DNA of 11,777 nt from assembly GCA_000431975.1 (NCBI GenBank), contig HF988604.1, positions 1 through 11,777 on the forward strand. The letters run 5' to 3'. Shown in pieces: positions 7,139 through 11,777 of the stretch. The notes beneath the pieces were generated by a model. The model was not told the DNA's origin. It saw only the letters and a list, made by a program, of their open reading frames with translations, and made no database searches. The stretch is from Prevotella sp. CAG:924 (GTDB taxonomy: Bacteria; Bacteroidota; Bacteroidia; Bacteroidales; Bacteroidaceae). A program made the position numbers and the translations under genes. Within the stretch, counting starts at the first letter, position 1, and the number at the start of each line of letters is the position of its first letter.

Positions 7139-8486
7139 ACTGCCGCGCTATCTTCTTTTTCAGATGGCTGTATAGCCAGAAGAAAGCCGGGAAGAGGAAG
7201 ATGTCTGCCATCACCCAGGCCACAGGATCGCCGTAGCAGACACCCAGCCAGCCAAAGACCGGCACCAGCCACAGGCTCACGCCGATACGTGCTATCATCT
7301 CCATCACACCGCTGAGCATACTCAGATTGGAATAGCCAAGCCCCTGGATGGAATAGCGGAAGATCGTGAGAAAACCAAGGGGAATATAGAACAGACATGC
7401 TATACGCATGAGCTGTGACGCATTGCTCACCACTTCCATCTCCCCTTTGTTGACAAAGAGCAGCATCATCGTGTCGGCAAAGGGAAGTATCACAGCCGTG
7501 GAGAAGAGGGTGAAAATAAACATGATCATTACAGCCGACTTCACGCCCTGCTTTACACGCATCATATTGCGGGCGCCCAGATTCTGACCACAATAGGTAG
7601 CCATGGCGACACCGGTGTTCTCATACACACTCGTAAAAAGATATTTGATACGCATGGCAGCCGTAAATGAAGCCACATAAACCGTTCCCAACGCATTATT
7701 GGCACTTTGCAGCATCATACTGCCTATACCTGTGATGGAGAACTGCAATCCCATCGGGATGCCATTGTTGAGCAGAATGGATATGCGCTTATTGTCCAGC
7801 TCCCGCTCCTCACCCTTGGGGATAAGCAGCTGCATGTGTTTCAGAATATACCACACGCACAGACTGGCGGCAAACAACTGGGCCAGCAACGTTGCCAGAC
7901 CGGCGCCTTCCACTCCCATCCCTATGAACATGATGAGTACGATATCGAGCAAGATATTGACCAGCGCCGAGGCGATGAGGAAATAGAACGGCTGTTTCGA
8001 GTCACCCAGCGCACGGATGAAACCCGACAGAAGGTTGTAAGTGATCGTAAAGGGAATGGCAAGAAACTGCAAAAAAAGGAAAATCCATGCACCGTCAAAT
8101 ATGTTCTGCGGCGTATTGATCAACTGAAGAATCTTCGTACACAGCATCGCACTTACTACCGTGATGACTATCGCCATCCAGAAAGCTATACGTACCGCAT
8201 TGGCCACATAGCAGCGCATCTTCCTGAAGTCTTTCGCACCGAAGGCCTGCGCCACGGGAATGGCAAAACCAGCACAAGAGCCATTGCAGAAGCCCATGAT
8301 GATAAACATCACAGACGTAGATGCACCCACGGCAGCCAGACCATTAACACCTACCCAGCGGCCGACAATCACAGCATCGATCACTTGATACATTTGCTGC
8401 AGGATGTAGCCTAATATAATAGGTATCGCAAACTTAAGGATTCCACGTGACGGTGAACCTACCGTCATATCATTGATCTGCGCCAT
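7137..8486 (-). CDS. MATE-family multidrug/sodium antiporter
   Basis: This 449-residue inner-membrane protein belongs to the MATE family (PF01554), which exports drugs or metabolites in exchange for Na+ or H+. Two homologous halves are visible. The first opens with GILKFAIPIILGYILQQMYQVIDAVIVGRWVGVNGLAAVGA and the second with ILLNNGIPMGLQFSITGIGSMMLQSANNALGTVYVAS at about residue 240, each matching the family's P-x-x-x-x-x-x-Q start and VG/AA pattern. Some 12 hydrophobic segments are spread along the length, which is normal at 449 residues. The ending HLKKKIARQ is a basic cytoplasmic tail. The substrate cannot be told from sequence. It follows the small gene 8535-8933 after 48 bases with no terminator in between, so the two are probably co-transcribed. 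Confidence 0.93.
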   Translation of the reverse strand: MAQINDMTVGSPSRGILKFAIPIILGYILQQMYQVIDAVIVGRWVGVNGLAAVGASTSVMFIIMGFCNGSCAGFAIPVAQAFGAKDFRKMRCYVANAVRIAFWMAIVITVVSAMLCTKILQLINTPQNIFDGAWIFLFLQFLAIPFTITYNLLSGFIRALGDSKQPFYFLIASALVNILLDIVLIMFIGMGVEGAGLATLLAQLFAASLCVWYILKHMQLLIPKGEERELDNKRISILLNNGIPMGLQFSITGIGSMMLQSANNALGTVYVASFTAAMRIKYLFTSVYENTGVAMATYCGQNLGARNMMRVKQGVKSAVMIMFIFTLFSTAVILPFADTMMLLFVNKGEMEVVSNASQLMRIACLFYIPLGFLTIFRYSIQGLGYSNLSMLSGVMEMIARIGVSLWLVPVFGWLGVCYGDPVAWVMADIFLFPAFFWLYSHLKKKIARQ

Positions 8487-8534
8487 TGTGCTTTATAATT
8501 AATATGTTATCCTTTTATCGACATCATTAATGTC

Positions 8535-8933
8535 TTATTCGCCAATCCGTTTCTTAATCTCTTGAATCTTATTTTGACGGTCAATGTTAAACTCACCGAC
8601 CTTGTTAGCCTGTACATACATAAACAGTTTCAGAGCCTTCTCATAGAGCAACGAAGAGAGTGCCCGCCCCTTATAGCCGCCTTCGGCATAGAGCAGGTTG
8701 GCCAGCATGTCGAGACGGTCGAGACGCTCCGCTGCCGACCACTGATCATCTGCGTACTGAAGAGTCTCTTCAAACGACAGATTGCGCAGATCCTCATAAG
8801 GACCCACATACTGACGATAGAGATCACGTAAGGTATGATCACGCTTCCTTTCGTCTTCCTTCTTCTCCAGGAAGGCCGACAAGGCCTTCGCAAACTCTTC
8901 GATCACACGAAGGAAATAATCACGCTGTAACAT
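8535..8933 (-). CDS. Small uncharacterised helical protein
   Basis: I do not recognise a named family with confidence. The 132 residues are predicted to be soluble and almost wholly helical. MLQRDYFLRVIEEFAKALSA at the N-terminus recalls the opening of short DUF6483-type proteins. A charged segment EKKEDERKRD follows (about 24-33). The middle part (EETLQYADDQWSAAERLDRL to YAEGGYKGRALSSLLYEKAL) looks like a degenerate TPR-type helical hairpin. There are no signal peptide, membrane segments or catalytic motifs. The ATG at 8931-8933 follows an A-rich tract typical of Bacteroidetes start regions. An out-of-frame ATG at 8938-8940 opens a 6-codon frame that overlaps this start and ends at 8920. The gene is the first after a structured leader (9010-9185) and precedes the MATE gene, suggesting co-expression rather than a proven joint role. 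Confidence 0.75.
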   Translation of the reverse strand: MLQRDYFLRVIEEFAKALSAFLEKKEDERKRDHTLRDLYRQYVGPYEDLRNLSFEETLQYADDQWSAAERLDRLDMLANLLYAEGGYKGRALSSLLYEKALKLFMYVQANKVGEFNIDRQNKIQEIKKRIGE

Positions 8934-8958
8934 AAGCCATTTTTTTTGTTTATGGCCG

Positions 8959-8971
8959 GTATAGTCTATAC
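8959..8971. promoter_or_regulatory. 13-bp perfect palindrome, candidate operator
   Basis: GTATAG and CTATAC flank a single T, making a perfect 6-1-6 dyad that ends 26 bases before the ATG of the small gene at 8933. The neighbouring CTATA (minus strand, just upstream) could also pair with the same TATAG half, so in RNA two alternative foldings are possible. Its compact symmetry would suit a dimeric repressor, but no matching regulator is in the window. Confidence 0.35.
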
Positions 8972-9009
8972 AATATAGGCACCTTCACCGACCGCTATCA
9001 CCTAAAAGG

Positions 9010-9042
9010 AAAAAAGCGATACGATCACTCGCACCGCTTTTT
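9010..9042 (-). terminator. Intrinsic terminator with GUGA tetraloop
   Basis: On the minus strand the bases from 9042 to 9029 pair with 9024 to 9011 in an unbroken 14-bp helix that includes two G-U pairs and closes on the tetraloop GTGA (9028-9025). The descending arm ends in a run of six T (9015-9010). It lies 77 bases before the start codon of the small gene, so it sits inside the leader rather than after a coding region. Confidence 0.85.
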
Positions 9043-9185
9043 GCAGAATTAATGTTATACGATGGTCAGAAATTTGTGACCGTCGCCTGATTCAAAAAAT
9101 CAAGAACATAATTCTAATTTTACCTTAAAAATCTATCAAACTACTAACCTAATGAAACTTTATAAGTAAATCTTCTCACGAAGAC
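9010..9185 (-). ncRNA. Terminated leader RNA or small RNA, about 175 nt
   Basis: A consensus promoter (9191-9222) and a complete intrinsic terminator (9010-9042) on the same strand bound a transcript of about 175 nt with no substantial coding frame. In order I see a 5' hairpin TCTTC/GAAGA with a GTGA tetraloop (9184-9171), a long AU-rich single-stranded part, a 5-bp hairpin TGATT/AATCA (9088-9102), and a 9-position stem CGACGGTCA/TGACCATCG with one mismatch (9060-9085), followed by the terminator. A 5-residue frame, MFLIF (9109-9092), ends inside the TGATT hairpin. This is either a leader that attenuates the 8535-8933 and MATE genes downstream, or a free small RNA with incidental read-through. 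I cannot match it to a named riboswitch or RNA family. Confidence 0.6.
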
Positions 9186-9190
9186 GAGTG

Positions 9191-9222
9191 CAAAGTTAGC
9201 GCATTTAATAATTCCATCCAAA
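9191..9222 (-). promoter_or_regulatory. Promoter of the leader/small RNA
   Basis: On the minus strand TTTG (9222-9219) is followed after exactly 20 bases by TAACTTTG (9198-9191), a full match to the Bacteroidetes consensus. Transcription would start near 9184-9186, right at the base of the first hairpin. It is the only full-consensus promoter I find between the fructokinase and the MATE gene. Confidence 0.85.
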
Positions 9223-10198
9223 TATTTTAAGATTTATTCACCAAGAATCTTCATGAAAAAATTAATTTTATTTATATTAGGGTAAGATCAATAGCTATAT
9301 AAAACAGAAAAATCATCACTTTACAATAACATCAGGCGGTCGGTCCCAATTCATCATCAGAAGGGCACACTTTCCTTTTGCCTGATATACGTGATTTTTA
9401 CAACAGGATTTAAGTGATATGTTGCTCAAGCAATTCACGAAGACATTGCTGCTTACAATTTGTTTACGGAGATCCCTAACGGCCGATTGAAGATATTACA
9501 TTTCTTTCGCGAATTCAATAGAAAAAACACACCAAGCCTTTTCCGATTCCTTCAATGACACTACTCTCCTCTTTCCATCATAAATTTCCCACATCTACCT
9601 TCCGTATACTTGATAATGAAATAAAGCTCCGTGACGGAAGCTAGAAGCTATATGTTAACACGAAATCGATGAAATATGCAAAATCAAAAGCCTATTGAAT
9701 GATCCGTTTTCTAATGTCATAAAGTGGAAACGAAACATGCTCCATAGTCTTTGGGATTAATAAACAGTCAACTGCATTCCACTGTTTTGATGTTGAATGT
9801 ACGCAGGTACAACAGAAAATATATCCGTAATTCGGCTCCTACGTGCCCTAAAAAAGTAATAATATAAAGCTTACGGCAAAGGCAAATGCACCTAGCTGCA
9901 AGAGGCAAGTCACCTATATTCCCTCAACATAGGCAAAAATCCGCTTAAAAACAAAGGATGACATCGTTCTTAAACGATAAGGAGGTACAATAGCACCCAA
10001 AGTTCAGCCTTTCGGATTTCGCCTGGTTATAACCTGTTTGTTATGAAGACATGAGATCAGAAGATTCCCTACCATCTCAAGAATCATTCGTCCTTTTTAA
10101 TTCAGATCGTACGACACGGAGAACGACCACCTGTCATAAAGGACAGAAATAGACGAAATAAGCTGTTATACATATTGCTTCAGGCAGACATCGGCACT

Positions 10199-10318
10199 CC
10201 AGATGTCTCAATATACAAAAGGTGAAAAATTTACATAACGTCGGTTGCCCTTAATATGAGCATAGATTTTTCCCCATGCGCTCATGGAGGAAACTATTTT
10301 TTGTAGAGAGACATCTGG
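10199..10318. repeat. Inverted-repeat-bounded 120-bp element
   Basis: CCAGATGTCTC (10199-10209) is exactly repeated in inverse as GAGACATCTGG (10308-10318). Just inside, TACAAAA (10214-10220) is matched by TTTTGTA (10299-10305), giving imperfect terminal repeats of about 20 bases. Within the loop ATGAGC (10256-10261) pairs with GCTCAT (10280-10285). No flanking direct repeat is seen. It could be a small non-autonomous repeat unit or the closing stem of a structured RNA. A 25-codon minus-strand frame (10285-10208) lies inside. Confidence 0.55.
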
Positions 10319-10321
10319 AAA

Positions 10322-10373
10322 CCATGACCCGGAGCTATAGCCGAATCATGGGAACACAGCTCATAGCCGTGTT
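10322..10373. other. Two further hairpins adjoining the 120-bp element
   Basis: CCATGA (10322-10327) pairs with TCATGG (10346-10351), with CGG/CCG pairing inside. Immediately after, AACAC (10353-10357) pairs with GTGTT (10369-10373) with GCT/AGC inside and a 3-base loop. Each is modest alone; they matter because they sit head-to-tail between the two larger structures at 10199-10318 and 10393-10452. Confidence 0.35.
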
Positions 10374-10392
10374 ATTATGCCGTTAGCCTGAA

Positions 10393-10452
10393 ATAAAGGC
10401 CCTCCGGCCCACTCTGCTCACATGCAGGGTAGGCCGTAACAGGGCACTTTAT
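10393..10452 (+). other. Four-tier 60-nt hairpin
   Basis: Nested stems are ATAAAG/CTTTAT (10393-10398, 10447-10452), GCCCT/AGGGC (10399-10403, 10441-10445), CGGCC/GGCCG (10405-10409, 10432-10436) and CTCTGC/GCAGGG (10412-10417, 10424-10429), 22 pairs in all, with small internal loops and a TCACAT apical loop. The one G-U pair forms only in plus-strand RNA, which slightly favours that strand. No T-run follows, so it does not look like an intrinsic terminator. Confidence 0.55.
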
Positions 10453-10697
10453 CAATGTAAATTACCTAACTAAAAAAACATCCTTATTTCCGAGAATTGT
10501 TATCATCAGGAATGGTCAGTTTTGTCGGTTGGTTGCTTTAGGTGTCTACTATATAAGCTCTTTCATTATAATCCTTGTTGTCAATGACCGGTTCCGGAAG
10601 GCTATCTTGTGGGCACGCATAGGTAATGCCTCATCCGATAGTCGATCACATAAGACCATCCCGTTCAATTTGCCTTGCCAACAAGTGGTTTTTATAT

Positions 10698-10729
10698 CCG
10701 GAAGAAACGCATCGCTGCGTCCCTTCCGG
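10698..10729 (-). terminator. GNRA-capped hairpin past the fructokinase gene
   Basis: In minus-strand RNA the bases 10729-10716 pair with 10711-10698 in 14 unbroken pairs, including two G-U pairs, around the tetraloop GCGA. On the plus strand the two G-U pairs become mismatches, so the minus strand is clearly the functional one. It starts 14 bases after the fructokinase stop codon. The bases that follow are A-rich, not T-rich, so it may be a 3'-end stabiliser or processing signal rather than a simple terminator. Confidence 0.6.
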
Positions 10730-10743
10730 CCATAATAGATATT

Positions 10744-11628
10744 TTAATGGTTGACTCTATTCTTCAGTTCCTCAGGCAGTACAGGCATAGCACCGCTCTG
10801 TGTGCACACGAATGCTGATACTTTTACAGCCAGAGCATGAGCCTCCGTCACTGACATACCACTCAGGATGGCTGCACAGAAAGTGCCCGTGAAAGAATCG
10901 CCTGCACCAACAGTGTCCACTACGTCTACGAGAGGAGTCTCTTGGAACGATACAGAACCGGGAGTAAACACATAGCTGCCGTTAACACCGCAGGTCAGTA
11001 CGAGCATGTCGAGATTGTACTTGCCGAGAATCAGCCAACACTTGTTCTCCATGTCAAGACCAGGATAGCCGAACAGACGGCCGATCACGACGAGCTCCTC
11101 ATCATTGATCTTGAGGACATTGCAGCGTTTAATCGACTCGCTGATCACCTCCTTCGTGTAAAAGTTCTGACGAAGGTTGATATCGAAGATCTTCAGACAG
11201 TCCTTAGGTGCTGTGTCGAGAAATTTGTTGATGGTATCGCGGGACACTACATTACGCTGGGCCAGTGAGCCCCAGCACACTGCACGGCAGTTGTGAGCCA
11301 GATCCTCAAGTTCGGGAGAGAAAGGAATATTGTCCCATGCCACGTTCTCACGGATATCGTAGGTGGGGATACCATTGTCATCGAGGGTCACCTGTACGGT
11401 TCCTGTGGGATAAGACACACGCGGCATCATATATTTAAGTCCCTTAGCCTCCAGAGAAGCGATCGTCTCATCGCCCAGGCGGTCGTTGCCCACTGCACTT
11501 ACAGCGATCGTATCGAAGCCGAACTGACCTACATGGTAAGCGAAGTTGGCGGGAGCGCCACCGAGTTTTTTTCCATCGGGAAGGCAATCCCAAAGAGCCT
11601 CGCCGAGTCCTACTATAACTTGTTTCAT
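10744..11628 (-). CDS. Fructokinase, PfkB/ribokinase family
   Basis: This 294-residue cytoplasmic carbohydrate kinase most likely phosphorylates fructose to fructose-6-phosphate using ATP. The PfkB features are clear: GLGEALWDCLPDGKKLGGAP at the N-terminus, the substrate-side GGAPANFAYHVGQFG (23-37), GNDRLGDE (47-54), and the C-terminal signature DTVGAGDSFTGTFCAA (about 238-253) whose GAGD supplies the anion hole and catalytic Asp. The length is usual for bacterial fructokinases. Placement directly behind a sugar permease (42-base gap) fits the fructokinase-permease pair seen in Bacteroidetes fructan and sucrose utilisation loci. Another ketohexose or ribose-type sugar cannot be fully excluded from sequence, though the GEALWD and GGAPANFA forms are typical of fructokinases. 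The gene is followed by a stable hairpin at 10698-10729. Confidence 0.9.
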   Translation of the reverse strand: MKQVIVGLGEALWDCLPDGKKLGGAPANFAYHVGQFGFDTIAVSAVGNDRLGDETIASLEAKGLKYMMPRVSYPTGTVQVTLDDNGIPTYDIRENVAWDNIPFSPELEDLAHNCRAVCWGSLAQRNVVSRDTINKFLDTAPKDCLKIFDINLRQNFYTKEVISESIKRCNVLKINDEELVVIGRLFGYPGLDMENKCWLILGKYNLDMLVLTCGVNGSYVFTPGSVSFQETPLVDVVDTVGAGDSFTGTFCAAILSGMSVTEAHALAVKVSAFVCTQSGAMPVLPEELKNRVNH

Positions 11629-11670
11629 ATTTCTATATTAAATTTGATTTGCGTTTTTTGCATTTAAGGA

Positions 11671-11777
11671 TTACTTAGTGTGCATTCTCGGGATGTAAGT
11701 GAAGAGATAGAGCACGCCCACGGCCATGACGAGTACGGCTCCAATCTGTCCTGCCGCATCCGATGCGAATCCCATGA
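11671..11777 (-). CDS. Sugar permease (MFS), C-terminal end only
   Basis: Only the last 34 codons and the stop fall in the window; the gene runs on past 11777. The visible part holds one membrane segment (GQIGAVLVMAVGVLYLFTYI) and ends in PRMHTK. A final membrane helix with a short basic tail suits a major-facilitator transporter, and the position 42 bases ahead of a fructokinase suits a fructose or sucrose permease. The family assignment is inference from context and the membrane helix, since no diagnostic MFS loop is visible. It would share one transcript with the fructokinase. Confidence 0.6.
   Translation of the reverse strand, partial: MGFASDAAGQIGAVLVMAVGVLYLFTYIPRMHTK

Larger units (their letters stand above)
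9223..10743. other. 1.5 kb gene desert
   Basis: No frame in this stretch looks like a real protein. The longest is a 68-residue plus-strand frame (10529-10735) without a recognisable family. Short minus- and plus-strand frames with signal-peptide-like starts exist, such as MKKLILFILG (9253-9285) and MLLKQFTKTLLLTICL (from 9419), but all stop early, which would suit either chance or gene decay. Base composition is more A+T-rich than the flanking genes. No TAnnTTTG box with a good -33 partner is present beyond 9222, and no tRNA, SRP RNA, tmRNA or RNase P core motif was found. Three strong inverted repeats are listed separately; weaker ones occur at 9625-9642, 9963-9978 and 10131-10146. Confidence 0.55.

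Noticed and set aside
8920..8940. 6-codon frame overlapping the start of the small gene, possible translational coupling
   Set aside because: Too short to distinguish from chance; kept only as a remark in the gene entry.
10286..10297. GGAGGAAACT, resembling the GAGGAAAGTCC core of RNase P RNA
   Set aside because: The rest of the conserved core (CCGGGC, ACAGAAA) is not found at suitable distances on either strand.
10586..10608. TCCGGAAGG, resembling the core of signal recognition particle RNA
   Set aside because: The flanking conserved bases (AAGCAG or GTAGCA) and the enclosing hairpin are missing, so the match is by chance.
10529..10735. 68-residue plus-strand frame with a hydrophobic N-terminus
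   Set aside because: No family match, no promoter, and its 3' half runs through the fructokinase 3'-end hairpin, which is explained by RNA structure on the other strand.

Overview
The window looks like a chromosomal segment from a Bacteroidales bacterium, most likely a Prevotellaceae member (Prevotella/Segatella type). The grounds are promoters that fit the Bacteroidetes consensus (TTTG, about 20 nt, TAnnTTTG), a degraded TonB-dependent receptor of the Bacteroidetes DVIKKMPG type, a KorAB pair with a fused gamma-alpha subunit, and a fructokinase directly behind a sugar permease, as in Bacteroidetes fructan/sucrose loci. The genus is an inference; no rRNA or other marker gene is present.

Layout. 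Positions 1-234 hold a decayed fragment of an outer-membrane TonB-dependent receptor. Positions 548-3457 (minus) are korA-korB, a two-gene operon for 2-oxoglutarate:ferredoxin oxidoreductase, with a very clear promoter at 3495-3526. Upstream of it, on the same strand, lies a short RNase H family gene (3577-4047) whose intrinsic terminator runs straight into the korA promoter. Next come argS (4238-6055, minus) and a divergent yitT-family membrane protein gene (6200-7132, plus). The yitT gene converges on a MATE efflux gene (7137-8486, minus) with only 4 bases between the two stop codons. A small uncharacterised gene (8535-8933, minus) lies ahead of the MATE gene. It sits behind a 250-base leader with a strong promoter, several hairpins and a complete intrinsic terminator, so the region makes either an attenuated leader or a free small RNA of about 175 nt.

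Positions 9223-10743 form a 1.5 kb stretch without a convincing gene. It is visibly richer in A and T than the flanking genes and contains several unusually strong inverted repeats, chiefly 10199-10318, 10393-10452 and 10698-10729. Beyond it are a PfkB-family fructokinase (10744-11628, minus) and the last 34 codons of a probable MFS sugar permease (11671-11777, minus), which probably form one transport-and-phosphorylation operon.

The protein-coding genes are ordinary housekeeping and transport genes. I found no defence system, mobile-element gene, CRISPR array, tRNA or rRNA. The parts most worth a second look are non-coding: the leader/small-RNA locus at 9010-9222 and the structured gene desert next to the fructokinase.
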